A DNA stretch of 64,000 nucleotides from positions 16,872,285 through 16,936,284 of the forward strand of contig NC_081413.1 in NCBI RefSeq assembly GCF_030272615.1, given 5' to 3'. Positions 36,641 to 48,903 of the stretch are shown here, piece after piece. This stretch comes from Cryptomeria japonica. Its lineage: Eukaryota; Streptophyta; Pinopsida; Cupressales; Cupressaceae. The notes under the pieces were generated by a model. It made no database searches. It had not been told where the DNA came from and saw only the letters and a list, made by a program, of their open reading frames with translations. The number at the start of each line of letters is the position of its first letter. Within the stretch, counting starts at the first letter, position 1. The position numbers were made by a program, and so were the translations under genes.

Positions 36641-38213
36641 AGATACAGATTTAAGAAGAATAAGGACAAATCTTGTTATGTTGTTGATGAAGGAGTAATT
36701 GATGATTCTGATGAAGATCCGACAGACAATGGATGGGTTTTTGTTGCTATTATAGAAGATCAACCGGCACCTACAGTGCAACCGGTAGAACAGACCTTGA
36801 CAACTAAAATTGAGGTAAAAGATGAGTGGATAATTGACTCTGGATGCTCACATCATATGACAGGAGACAAAGGAAAATTCTTGAACTTTCAAGAATATAA
36901 CGGTGGTTTAGTAAGATTTGGAGATGACAAAGCTTGTCAAATCAAAGGTAAGGGTTCAATATCTCTTGATGGTAAACATAACACTGATAATGTTTGCTAT
37001 GTTGAAGGATTAAATCATAATCTTTTGAGTGTTGGTCAACTAATTGAGAAAGGATTTCAGTTACAATTTAAGAGTGGAAAATGCAAAATCATGAATAGAA
37101 CTGGTTTAGAAATTGCAACCGGTAATCAGACTAGAGGTAATATCTTTCATTTGAATAACAGTGAGAAGACATGTTTGATTGCACATATAGATGAAAGTTG
37201 GCTATGGCATAAGAGACTCTGTCATGTAAACTTTAATTGCATGGTAAAAATCAGTACTACTAAGGCAGTTAGAGATTTACCTAAGATTGTCAAACCTCAC
37301 AATATAGTATGTAAGGAATGTCAATTTGGAAAACAGGTTAGAGCTAGTTCAAAAGTGCTCCAGAAAAATCTAATAATGCTCTTGATTTAATTCACACTAA
37401 TTTATGTGGTCCAGGTAGAACTAAAATCTTACAAGGTGATAGATATTTCATGCTACTCATTGATGACTATTCTAGAATGTGTTGGGTTACTTTTCTCAGA
37501 GAAAAATCAGAAGCACTTGGAAAGTTCAAACTGTTTAAAGCAATGGTTGAAAATGAAACCGGTAAGAAAATCAAATATTTAAGATCAGATCAAGTAGGAG
37601 AATTCACATCTAAGGAGTTTAATACATTATGTGAAGTGAATAGAATTACAAGACAGCTATCAGCACCTCAGACACCTCAGCAAAATGGAGTTGTTGAAAG
37701 GAAAAACATAACTATCTTGGATGCTGCTAGAAGTATGTTATCATAAGAAAATCTACCACATGTATATTGGAGAGAGGCAGTAAGTACAACAGTCTATACA
37801 TTCAACAAAGTTCACATCAAAGGTGAAACCGGTAAGACCCCTCATGAACTATGGTTTGGTATTACTCCTACTCTTAAATATTTCAGAATATTTGGAAGCA
37901 AATGCTACATTAGAAGAGATGAGTATATTGGGAAATTTGATCCTAGAAGTGATGAAGGTATATTTCTTGGTTATTCATCTAAGAGTAAAGCATATAGATG
38001 TTTTAACAAGAGATTGCAGAAAATTGTTGAAAGTACAAATGTAAAGATTGATGAACAATTCAGACTAACATAAAGGTACATAGATTCTGAACCGACAATA
38101 GAAATTCTAATAAATGAACCTACACTGAATCCACCGGTACAGAGTGAAGATCCAGTTACACTGGTATCATCTGAAAATTCCACTATAACAGAGGAACAAC
38201 AGTAAACAAAGAC
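36641..38213 (+). pseudogene. pol: Element F protease and integrase (broken)
   Basis: In the gag frame, the protease motif WIIDSGCSHHMTGDKGKF is at about 36829-36882, then CYVEGLNHNLLSVGQL, the zinc site (WLWHKRLCHV ... CKECQFGK, about 37199-37332). A shift near 37350 leads to the core (LIHTNLCGPG; LRSDQVGEF; APQTPQQNGVVERKN). Stop codons occur at 37744 and 38071 (TAA). The catalytic Asp and Glu residues appear present, so the damage is mostly frame-related. Confidence 0.9.
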
Positions 38214-39830
38214 ACCCCGGTATTTAAGATTGAATCATTCTGAAGATCAGATAATTGGAAACAAATATAAAGGAGTTATGACAAGAGGAAGATTGGCAAA
38301 TGAAGAGGTATGTCTTATTTCTCAAATTGAACCATCATCAATTTATGAGGCATGTGAAGATAAATATTGGACTAAAGCTATGGAAGAAGAATTAGAGCAA
38401 ATTGAGAAAAATAGCACTTGGACATTAGTTCCTCGGCCTAAAGACAAAAATGTAATTGGAAGAAAATGGGTATTTAGAAACAAACTTAATGAAGATGGAA
38501 AAATTATCAAAAAAAAAGCAAAACTAGTATGTAAAGGATATTCTCAAAAGGAAGAAATTGACTATAATGAGACCTTTGCACCGGTAGCTAGAATTGAGGT
38601 AGTTAGATTGTTTATGGCCTTTTCAGCACATAAGAACTACAAAGTATATCAAATGGATATTAAATGTTCATTTCTGAATGGAGATCTTGAGGAGGAAGTT
38701 TACATTGAACAACCTGATGGATTTTCTTTGACAAATGACAAAGATATGGTTTACAGGTTAAAGAAAGCTTTGTATGGATTAAAGCAAGACCCAAGAGCTT
38801 GGTATGCGAGATTGGATAAGTATCTTTTGAAAATTGGTTTTTCTAAAGGTAATGCTGACAGTAACTTATACTACAAAGTGACTGATGATGACATCTTAGC
38901 TATAGAAGTTTTTGTTGATGATATAGTATTTGGAGGAGAAGATGGATTGTGTAAAGACTTTTCTATCAAAATGCAGTAAGACTTTGAAATGTCTATGATT
39001 GGTGAAATAAGATTCTTTTTAGGATTGCAGATTTCACAGACTGAAAAAGGTATATTTTTGAGTCAATCAAAATACTTAAAATAGTTACTTAAAAAATTTG
39101 GGATGGAGAACTCTAAACCGGTAAGCACACCTATGAATACAAATGACAAACTATCTTTAAGAGATGAATCTACACCAGTTAATCCAACAAGGTACAAATC
39201 TATGATAGGAGGTTTACTATATTTAACACAAACAAGACCTGATATCATGAATGCAGTATGTATTGTTTCAATATTTCAGAGTAATCCTAGAGAAAATCAT
39301 GAATCAGCTGTAAAAAGATTTTTCGGTACTTACAAGGCACTACAAATCTTGGATTATGGTACCCTAGAGATGAAAACTTTGACCTATGTGCATACACATA
39401 TGCAAATTGGGTAGGAGATGTGGATGACAAAAAAAGCACCACTGGAGGAACATTTTTTCTTGGAAACAGATTAATTTCTTGGTTGAGTAAGAAACAAAGT
39501 TGTACATCTTTATAAACAGCAAAATCAGAATATGTTGCAGTAGCAACTAACTGTACACAGGTACTTTGGCTTAAACAAATGTTGAAAGATTTGAAGGTAA
39601 AATGCAAGGAACCTATAACTATCTATTGTGATAACATAGTAGCAATTGATATATCTAAGAATCTGATATTACATTCTAAAACAAAACATGTTTCTATCAA
39701 ACTGAATTTTCTAAGGGAAAAAGTTGAAGCAAAAGAAATACAACTGGTTTATGTGAATACTAAAGAACAGCTTGCAAATATTTTCACTAAACCTTTGCCT
39801 AAGGAGACTTTTGAGTATCTTAGAGAATAG
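38214..39830 (+). pseudogene. pol: Element F reverse transcriptase and RNase H (broken)
   Basis: A 249-codon open stretch (38230-38979) contains [57 protein letters not shown] and the catalytic [10 protein letters not shown] near 38913. TAA at 38977 interrupts it; the frame resumes with MSMIGEIRFFLGL. RNase H follows from 39103 with a shift near 39320 and stops near 39413 and 39514, and ends around 39830. Typical copia pol C-terminus. Confidence 0.9.
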
Positions 39831-39939
39831 ATTGGGGTCATACCCCCACCAATAGACACTTAGAGAGATGATGTCTGTCATCAACCGGTAGAATTAACAG
39901 ACATATATTCTTACTCTGGCTTTGATGAGGAAGCTACTT

Positions 39940-40211
39940 CTCAGGGGGAGTAGTTGGTATAGTGAAATTGGTTGGTATTTTGTATGTAACAATTGGTATG
40001 CTGTAACTTTGGCATTTGATGTCAAAGGGGGAGAGATATCTATGGAAAAACACATTATCTTGGTACAGAAAAACATAAAGAAACTCATGTTACTCTCAGG
40101 GGGAGAGATTGTTACTTTGAGAAGATTATTGGTTTTTATACTTGACATTTTTGTTTTGGCACTTTGATGGTTTTTCCATCTTGTGTTGCCATCAATGCCA
40201 AAGGGGGAGAT
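39940..40211 (+). other. Element F polypurine tract with three upstream copies
   Basis: The tract CAAAGGGGGAGATT abuts the 3' LTR. Further copies occur at about 39941 (CTCAGGGGGAGTAG), 40022 (CAAAGGGGGAGAGA) and 40096 (CTCAGGGGGAGAGA). A multiplied tract is a described mark of the Sirevirus group of copia elements. Confidence 0.8.
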
Positions 40212-41273
40212 TGTTGGTATTTTGGTATGGTTTTTTCATTGATGTCAACACCTACTAAAAGCACTTTGGAGATCCAGCAAACATTCACCGACAAGCAAGT
40301 AACTATTGCACAGTTACTGGTATATGGTACACTGGCAAGATATAATGATCACTGACACTTGGAATGGCATGGAAGACACTTGGTAATGTCGAAGACATTG
40401 TGTGGACATATTATCTTGGAGAATTGGTCATTGGTATATTCATATTTGCATATTTGCTTTTACCGGCAAATAGGTCCAAGGTTATCCAGGGTTACACTTG
40501 TAGGTTTATCTTTTCCAGATCAGCATGGCATGCTATGGAGATGATTAATTAATGTTGTAAATGCATTAAGCTAACATGTTCAATCGGTTATTGCATCGGA
40601 TATTATATTGTTTGTAAAATGTTTTTTTTGTAATATCTTGTAGAGTCGACCTACTAAAATTGGTCTTAGGTTATGGTATAAATGTAAGGTCTTAATTGTA
40701 AGATCAAATGTGGAATGCGAAGAAGGTATATTGTGAAGGGATATGCGAGATTAAGTGGAGCTATACACGAAGACATCATTTGAAGGTGAAGCTAGGTTTT
40801 TGTGAAGGCATATCAGCATTACACCGATACTGAATCCAGCATATGAAGATGCTATTTTGAGCAGTACATTCTTATTGGATTTAACCATCCAATTGTAGTC
40901 AGTGTGACTCCCATTTTTGTTTGAGCAATGAGCTCTAGGCGCTTGGCCTTTCTGCATGTGCAGACCCCATTTATGTACACTTACTATCTGCAGTAGAATC
41001 ATCTGATTATGAGTAAGGTTTCCCACCGTGGTTTTTCCCCTTACAGGGTTTCCACGTACAAATATTGGTGTCATGTGTTGTGGATGATTTTATCTTTTGG
41101 TTTCATGCATTAATCTTTATCGGTATTGCCTTTATCTGTTAAATCTGTCCACTGGTATAATAGACTATCTCACTGGTATTAATGCAGTAATTGATTAAGT
41201 TGTTTTTGGTTTAAAGTTTTAGACAACTGATTCACCCCCCCCCCCCACTCTTAGTTCTCACCGAGACCTAATA
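40212..41273 (+). repeat. Element F 3' LTR
   Basis: 1062 bases, matching the 5' LTR. Its final CA is mutated to TA. A C-run near 41237-41247 differs in length from the other LTR. Confidence 0.92.
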
Positions 41274-41584
41274 GGGGCCACACCTGATGTCGTGGCTACC
41301 ACTTGAGTATTGATGTTTTGATTTATCTTGATGTATCCTTTGTTTGATTTAAACTTTGCAAAATATTGTTGAGGACTCCCATTCTTATCAACTAGAGCCA
41401 TTGAATGAGATGATTCAAATTGAATCACTTGAAGCTAATAAATATGAAGCACTACACACAATTGCGCAAAGGAAGTAAACTCAAAAAATAGAGGCTTATC
41501 CCTAATGCTTTTTTTGTAAATTAGTAATAAAAATTCTTTGAACATCATAATCAAGCATAAGATAAGAAATTTCAGAATACAAAT
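41274..41584 (-). pseudogene. gag: Element G gag fragment between F and D insertions
   Basis: On the minus strand this reads gag-like residues: YSEISYLMLDYDVQRIFITN just inside the D junction, then KPLFFEFTSFAQLCVVLHIY and MALVDKNGSPQQYFAKF. The first block aligns with the YSRSSLDIPEEQQVNLFIQN part of C gag. It is continuous with 34656 once F is removed and with the inverted fragment 52795-52872 once D is removed. Confidence 0.75.
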
Positions 41585-43044
41585 TGTAGTCACATAAATC
41601 TGTCCATTTAATTAAATGAATATTTCATATTTATTCGATTAAAAACCCACTAGCCATCAGTTAATTAAATTAATATTTAATTAATTCATCTTCAAACATT
41701 CTCCTATTAATTAAATAAATTATTCAATTTATTTTAATTAATTCATTCAACCAAATTCACAATCAATTAAATGAATAAATCCTATCTATTCAATTTAATC
41801 CTCTTTCCTCTTTTAAATAAATAAAATAAAATATTTATTTAAATCATTAACCCCCCCCCCCCCCGCACCCTCCACTTGCATTTTCCTACAAATGCAACTT
41901 GCACCTATTTGTTGAAATAAATGAATTTTATTTTAATAAAAATCCTATTTTCCCTCACCCACCAAATCCACTTGCAATCCTAACCCCCTTCTAGATTCTT
42001 CTAAACCCTTCCTAATTAGCCTAATCCATCCCCTAATTATTGTCACATTCCTAAGCAACTTGGAGTCACTTCTCAAAGACTCCAAAGTCTTTGAAAAGAA
42101 ATTAATGTTTTGTGTGTTCAACAATTTAACCTCCAAAGTCTTCCAAACCATTAATGGCTCTTACATGACCATTTATGGTTAACCCCTAACTCAACCCTCA
42201 TGTGATTCATGTGTCTCCTTAAGTATTTATTGATTTGACCATGGTTATCCCTTTTACCTTTGCACAAGAGTTTATCCACTAGATAAAAGCTTTATTCTTT
42301 GAATAAAGAATTTATTCACTCGATCCAACCCTGACCTTAACTCCCAAGTTAACTCTCAGGTCATGTCAAGCATTTAATGCTTATTCCCTCTCCTCTCAAC
42401 CTATCTCACATTTGACACTTGTCATCCTGGGATTGGGTTGAAAGCCCTCACATGGATTGAATATCATTCAATCCTGACCCTTGTTGAGATTACTCAATCT
42501 CAGCCATCCATTGCTTCATTTTACCTATAAATAGAGCTCACATTCCTCATTTTAAACTCCTCAAGCATTTAGCATTCACAGTCATAATCCTGAAAATTTG
42601 TGTGCATCTAAATTATAGAGAGAATTTATCATATCTTACTCATATTCACTCTTTTGGATTAAAATCAATTAGTTAATTAGATAAATCTCTCATTTCAACT
42701 TTCATTCACACTTGCATAGCATAGTTAAAACATTTCAATCTTGAACCTCCATAAACATCCATAGTGCAAAAAAGCTATTGAGTGCTACACTAGTTTGGAA
42801 CTTGGAGAGGAGAGGAACAAAGGAGAAGGAGCTAAGAGCATGTTAAAAGGCATTTGGAGATGCCTTGTTGTATTTACTTCCATAGTTAAATACTTTAGCA
42901 TGTTTTTAGTGTCTCTTTTGATATGTCTGCTTAGATTAGTTTTTGATTGAATAACACTAACTTTGATCCTTGTTTCTTGTTGTTTTTGTATGTTATATGA
43001 CCACAAGCTTTAGTCTAATCTTTGCCCCATTTTGCAGAGCATCA
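41585..43044 (+). repeat. Element D 5' LTR
   Basis: 1460 bases, TGTAGTCACATAAATC...GAGCATCA. The reverse complement of 52873-54330 matches it over its whole length with few differences. It holds an AT-rich AATTAATTAAAT-rich block and a C-run at about 41851-41866. Confidence 0.93.
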
Positions 43045-43046
43045 TT

Positions 43047-43064
43047 TGGTGAACCCGACATGAA
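43047..43064 (+). other. Element D primer-binding site
   Basis: TGGTGAACCCGACATGAA, two bases after the LTR; the same 18 bases as in element C. Confidence 0.87.
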
Positions 43065-43127
43065 TCGAACATCCAATAATATTTTTTTGTTTACAAAACT
43101 AACTTTTTGACTGTTTAGCTTGACACA

Positions 43128-43350
43128 CAGGTCGCACTTTGGTGCTTTTGTTCTCACTTTAGCGCTATTTTAATTTGGTATTTTAGCGCTATTGTCTCAA
43201 ATTTAGTGCTATTGTTAGTATATTAGCGCTATTGAGCCTTAACTAGCGCTTTTGTTTTATTGTAAAAATCTTTTCTTTTAGCGCTTTTGTCTATATTGTA
43301 GAGCTTTTGTGTTAAGTATTGCTTCTGTTTTCACACAAAGTAATGCTATT
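43128..43350 (+). repeat. Short-motif array in the leader of element D
   Basis: About ten copies of a motif with consensus TTAGCGCTATTGT or TTAGCGCTTTTGT, all in the element's sense direction, starting about 64 bases after the primer site. The core AGCGCT is palindromic. The reverse-oriented counterpart is at 54888-55198. Confidence 0.88.
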
Positions 43351-44762
43351 GTAACATAACGTTGTAAAAAATTTCCTTGTAACTGAAAAACCAAAAATAT
43401 TAGGCTTGTAGAAGCCCACCAAACATGCAAATTTTACTAACTTGTTATCTTTTGTGCAGGTTTAGACTAACCCAGTTTTTGTAGGATTTCAGAAATTAAG
43501 CTTAGGAAGTAAATTTATTTATGTTTCTAACTTTGTCTTCAAAGTTAGGATAAAATGAATTCACTTTCTTTTCTTGGTTAAAACAAACTTCACTTCCATT
43601 TTGGGCTCTTAAAAAGAACCACACATTTTGTTTGGGCTTGTAAAAAAAGAATCTCATTTGTCAAGGTAAAAAGGACCACAAAACTCTAAACCAAACGAAA
43701 AAATTGCTTTCTTTACAAGATTAGGATTCATTTTCCTTTTGGTGCTTAAAATCAACAAACACAAATTTGATTTCCTTGCATCAATCTGGACTTAAAAATT
43801 CGCAATCAACATTTCAATTTTGTGCAAGTAAAAAGAACAATCAACTTGTTTCAAATTTTGCAAAATGATTTTACTTCAAGCAAAAATGTGTTCTCAATTC
43901 AGTTGACCAGGATTTCAAGTTCCTAGATTACAAAACATTTTTCCTTGAAGTTAAAAAGAACATCATGGTTGTTGGAGCAACATCTCCAATTAGATAGAAC
44001 ATCATTGCAATGACAAGTTAAAAAGAACAAGTGTCTTTTGTGTTTGGTACACTTGTACAAAAGAGTTTGTCAAGTGGTCCTACTTCTAACACACACTATC
44101 ATCTCCCTTGGCTTTCATGGTCCTAGGTGCAATAAAAATTGTTAGTAACACTCAAGTTTTTATCTTTTTAAGAGAGACCTGCCAAGAGACACTTCACTCT
44201 TGGGAACAACCTCACGCGGTAAATCCTTCGAGCCACTATTGAAATCAGGTGAGAGTGAAATTTGTAGCCTTGGGTATAGTTGTTCCTACAGTGTAACTTG
44301 TCGAAAGGACAAATGGGCCCCACCACAAGTTATAAGGCTCTTAAGTGAGTCATTGTAGAATGAACTTATGTCCAAAGACATCAAAAATTACTAAACACCT
44401 TTAAGTAGAATCCCACCTGTTCTATTGATTAAGGATATTTGTGATAAATTAAGTGCAAGAGCATAGATGGTTTTTCTCCCAAGATACTCACCATACATAT
44501 TTCCTTGAGTATAAACATAGCTTTTTGAAAAGTCACTTGTGGCTTGATGAAAGTGGTGACTCCCCCATCATAGGGATCATCTATTTGTTATGCTCATGCA
44601 AGACTTAGTATATCACATCCTTACCTGCCACGGTGGGATTCATAAGGTATGTAGTACCAAAGTCGAAAAAATATCAAGATGTGCACTGAAATTATCGCAA
44701 TTGGCCATTTGACCTTAGGGATAAAAAGTGTTTGAAGTGTTTTCATTTTAGTCAAAAATCAA
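43351..44762 (+). other. Element D leader, no gene seen
   Basis: About 1.4 kb between the motif array and ORF1. It resembles the element A leader in reverse (for example the stretch around 44620-44680 against about 2990-3040). No coding content supported. Confidence 0.6.
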
Positions 44763-45416
44763 GTGCAAATTGAGCCGACTTCAAGCTTTGGAAAAACACC
44801 TAAAATACATTTGAAGGAAAGGGTCATAAAAAGTTCAAAAGAGTGGGTTGATCTAGACCCACACCTATTTGTGCCTTTTGAGGAAACATTCTTGTGTTTG
44901 TGTGCTTGCTTTGTTTTCTTGTCAAAGAAAAATCAGAAAATCCAATTCCAAAACAAGTATTCATCCAACACCAACATTTTCAAAACACAAAAAGATCAAA
45001 AACCAAGAGCAACAACAAAAGCAACAAACTATATGACCATTCTTCACATCTTGAGAAAGAAGAATCTTCATCAACACATCAACTTAAAGAAAAGACCATT
45101 AAGCTCAAAGGATTTAATCAAAAGGAGGAAATTATTCTATCTTAATAGACAAATCTTTGTCTCTAATAGAGCTTTTCTACATCACATGTGTCTTTATCTC
45201 CAAGGGAAATCAAACGAATTTGATCCAGAGTCATTGAACCGCAGAGCTTTTATGCAATATAGAGCTTTAAATTATCACAAAAACAAAGGAGACAAGATCA
45301 ACCCTGACTTCTTTCTAGACATTTGCATCACATATGATGTAGCTAGGGAAGAACCACCAACTCCTAAACAAGAAGAGGAAGAGTTTGTTCCTTTTGTAAC
45401 ACAAAGTTTCTATTAA
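44763..45416 (+). CDS. Element D leader ORF (ORF1-like), intact
   Basis: A 217-residue open frame upstream of gag, ending in TAA at 45414. The N-terminal third is hydrophobic in part (FLCLCACFVFL at about residues 46-56), the middle is Lys/Asn-rich, and the C-terminal ~105 residues (from about residue 115) are conserved in element A, including MCLYLQGKSNEFDPES and FVPFVTQSFY. The true start could be ATG 44763 or the internal Met at about residue 94. I recognise no domain. Extra ORFs upstream of gag are known in Ogre/Tat elements, and the position fits. It sits 430 bases before gag. Confidence 0.65.
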   Translation: MQIEPTSSFGKTPKIHLKERVIKSSKEWVDLDPHLFVPFEETFLCLCACFVFLSKKNQKIQFQNKYSSNTNIFKTQKDQKPRATTKATNYMTILHILRKKNLHQHINLKKRPLSSKDLIKRRKLFYLNRQIFVSNRAFLHHMCLYLQGKSNEFDPESLNRRAFMQYRALNYHKNKGDKINPDFFLDICITYDVAREEPPTPKQEEEEFVPFVTQSFY

Positions 45417-45846
45417 AGTTAACATCTCATCCATTCTCACAATTGCATATCATCACTCCATTCCAACCCTCAAAACATCAAGAAGTTTTTGTTCTAAGTT
45501 CTATTTTCAAAATTTCTTGAATCCAACACAAACAAATCACTTTTAGATTGTCTCTACATGTAGGATAAACTCTTCCTAAGAGGCATTTCTACGTAGGTTA
45601 AAACTAGTCTATGAGTGAATCCTCTCATTACTAGGTAGTTGAGTCAGTAACACATCTCGGATCTCTCTAAACCTTATCACATCAAACTTTTTCAATCAAA
45701 CACAGCAAGCAATTCAAGAACTTTGGTAGCATCTACCTTTAGTGCGAGGGATCCATATGCAGAGCACTTCACCAAACATCAATTTTTCATTTCATCACCA
45801 ACTCATCATCATTTTCATCAAACTTCAACAAAAACTCGTAAACAAA

Positions 45847-47637
45847 ATGGCTCATACCAGATCAAGATCTAGACAACCAGAAATTGAAGATGAAGAGGAG
45901 GAAAATATCAATGAGTTCCAAGAAGCCCTTAGAGGAAATATAAATGATGAAAATCCAGACACTCCTACTCCAGCAGAAATAGAAAGGGCACAACACAACC
46001 CTCTCTTTAATAGATTTTTTGATAAAATACTCAAGAGCAATGCTGATGCTCACTTTTTAAGACTTGCTCAAGAAGGGGCTAAACTACCCTCTCACTTTGA
46101 TTTTGCACAACTCAGACAAGCATCAAAAAGCCAAAGTCATAATGAGGATGAAAGAGGTCAAGATCACATCAGATATAACCTTCCTCAAGGTAATCCCCCC
46201 CGTCCTCCTCCAAATGAAATAGACATGTTGCGGCAACAAGTCAAAAATCTTGCCCAACAACTTCATAGTGGTGTAAAAACAAATCAATTTTCACTCAATA
46301 ATATTTGTCCCTATCCCTTTGATAGGAATCTACATATGTCACCTTTTCCGTGAGGGTTTGAAACACCCAAGTATGAAAAGTATAGAGGAAAAGGAGATCC
46401 TCATGATCATGTTCAAGAATTCCATTCGGCTTGCCTCGAAGTGGCATATGAAGACACATACCTAATGTGACATTTTCCCCAAAGCTTGGGAGGAACAACC
46501 ACATCATGGTTTTCCCGATTACCAGGTGGCATTAGGACATTTGAAGAGCTCATCCAGAAGTTCCTGGCACATTACTCACACAACATTGAATGGGATATCA
46601 CCATGGCTGATCTATGTAACACTAAACAAAAACCAGGTGAACTATTTTTAGTTGTTCTGCAACGATGGCGTCAAATGTCTAGCAGACATTCCCTTCAATT
46701 ACCTAAACAAGAACTAGTGGAAATATTTATTTCCAACTTAAACAAAGAAATGGAATTTCACCTAGATGTAAAAGACACAGACTCTTTCAATGACATCATC
46801 ACCAAAGGCTTAAAATGTGAGCGGGCTCTCATCAAAAAAGGAATTATCAAGATATATAATGAGCCAAAGGAGGGCCCTCACCTACTCTTCAATAGTGACA
46901 AGCCTAAATTTTGGAATAAAAACAAAAATGTTGTCAACGACGGGGTTGTGGATGCAAGAACTATCAAAAGTGCACAACCTGTGGTTCGATTTGCTGGACA
47001 GAACCCCCCACCCAAAAATAACACAGTTGCTCCTCCAAATCAAGGATGCAATACATCTTAAGAGGAACCCATACAACGTCAACAAAATTTTAAACCAAAA
47101 CGAACATACACTCCCTTACGGGAACCCATTGAAATAGTATTACATCGGTTGGTTTCTCAAAATCTGGTAACCTTACCCAAAACATCAAATTATGAACCTC
47201 AAGTCAAACCTTCATGGTGGAGGGATATTGAACATTGCTACTTCCATCAAGGGAAAGGGCATAAAACAAGTAATTGTCACAGATTGAAAGATCTTATTTA
47301 GGATCTTATTGACCGAGGTGAAATCAAAATCAAAGGACATGACCTAAAGACAACAAACAATAATCATCTCATGTTTAAAAATCCACTTCCATCACATGAT
47401 CAAAGGGGTCCTTCCACTTCAGGGAGAAACACAAATACTACTGATTATACGCAAGCCACATATAATTACACTGTGAATCAACTCTATGATGCCAATGAAC
47501 AAATCGCAACTATAACCATCAAAAATCCCAGCTCCACTTGTAATGTTGTTACATGTCACGGTAAGATTACCATAAAAGCAGCTCCACAAGGCACCCCATC
47601 TATCCCAAAGCAGTATAACCTTATGGAATAGTTAGAC
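45847..47637 (+). pseudogene. gag: Element D gag (broken)
   Basis: Starts at ATG 45847 (MAHTRSRSRQPEIEDEEEEN), with an acidic N-terminus, the gag domain (GGIRTFEELIQKFLAHYSHN, about 46511-46570) and a knuckle CYFHQGKGHKTSNC (about 47238-47279). In-frame stops are TGA 46351, TGA 46468, TAA 47059 and TAG 47299 and 47629. In element A the 46351 codon is CGA (Arg), and the 47059 codon is CAA (Gln). No frameshift is needed across gag. It lacks the Gln-rich extension of C gag. Confidence 0.88.
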
Positions 47638-48903
47638 AAAACGCCCACACTGATATCTATCTTAGAGCTATTGCACCTATCTCCATCACATAAAACAATC
47701 TTGGATCAATCTCTCCAAGAGGTGTCAGTCCCTGCAAACCTAAATACAGATTAGTTCCAAGCCATGTTTGGAAACCTAAGGTCATCACCTTGTCTCACTT
47801 TCTCTGAAAGTGACAACTCATCCTTCCAGGAACCCCATAATTCCTCACTCCACATTGAAGGATTTATCAACCAACATAGGATCAAGTGAGTCTTGATTGA
47901 TAATGGAGCAGGCCTGAATATCTATACGCTGCAATTAGTAACAGTTTTGGGATATGCAATTGAATCAGTGGATCCCCGCAAGAAGATAACAATCAAAGCC
48001 TATGATGATGCAGAGCGTTCATCCAAAGGAGTTGTGGTGCTACTAATCCGAGTGGGCCCTATGGTCAAACATATCATCTATCAAGTTCTGGACCTTCCTC
48101 TACCATACAATTTATTGTTAGGAAGACCTTGGATACACACCATGCAAGCCATTCCATCCACCTACCATCAGTGTATCAAGTTCCCGCATAATGGTGTAGA
48201 AATCACAATCCTGGGTGATGCGAACCCCTTTGCATATTGTCATAATATAAGTCATCAACTAGAGATTATTGTTCCCAACAATAAAGAAGCCATCTCATCC
48301 ACATAATACGTAAGTCCAACCTCTCTTTCCAATTCAAACACCACTATACCCAAGCAAGAGAAGCTCAAGATGAAAATAGCAGAGGAAGGTCCTGGGGAAT
48401 ACAATCTCAGCCAACTCTTTTGTGTTGGACAAATGCCCACTTCTCCTAGAACACATGGTAAACCTCAATAGTTACTTCAACAACCACTGATCAAGCCAAC
48501 ATGTACTTTGACGTCATTCATCCTTGGAAAGAGTCAAGAAGAAGGGACTAGAGATGAAGGCTTAGTAGAATGGATCTATAAAGATCCCATCACCACCAAT
48601 ATTCCGCAAGCTAAGCTTCCCATAGATCAGTATGGAAAAGGCCTTCTCATTATGCAAAGAATGGGTTATGATGGTCAGAGTGCTATTGGACCTTGCAAGC
48701 AAGGACAACATGAACCGCTACAGCCAGAATTAAAGCCCAAAGATAACACAGGACTAGGCTTTCAAAAGGAGATCTTTCCTAAACTCAGATTCAAAGGGAA
48801 ACCCAACAAACCACTATATCAACCTATTACAAAGAGGTCACCTTTGATTATAAAAGAAACACCATGCACCATAGCAATTTCCCCATTGAGGCTAAAAATC
48901 TAG
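47638..48903 (+). pseudogene. pro: Element D protease region with G-patch
   Basis: Same frame as gag. The aspartic protease shows VLIDNGAGLNIYT at about 47890-47928, the AYDDAERSSKGV strand and LLGRPWIHTMQAIPSTYHQC (about 48115-48174). The G-patch-like MQRMGYDGQSAIG follows at about 48652. TAG 47752, TGA 47887, TAA 48304 and a TAG near 48468 break the frame, and a shift lies near 48860. Gly-Gly of C is Asn-Gly here. Confidence 0.85.

Larger units (their letters stand above)
34657..41273 (+). mobile_element. Element F: Ty1/copia retrotransposon
   Basis: A 6.6-kb copy with two LTRs (34657-35711, 40212-41273), a Met primer site, intact gag, then protease, integrase, RT and RNase H with a handful of stops and shifts, and a 3' polypurine tract. 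Flanks GGGGT (34652-34656) and GGGGC (41274-41278) are a target duplication with one change. It inserted into the gag region of element G. Confidence 0.94.

Noticed and set aside
41851-41866. Long C-run (and those at 41237 and 54053) as a regulatory site
   Set aside because: Length varies between LTR copies as expected of slippage or sequencing error in homopolymers.
43128-43350. CRISPR-like repeat array
   Set aside because: The units are short, degenerate and unevenly spaced, with no unique-spacer pattern, in a plant retroelement leader.
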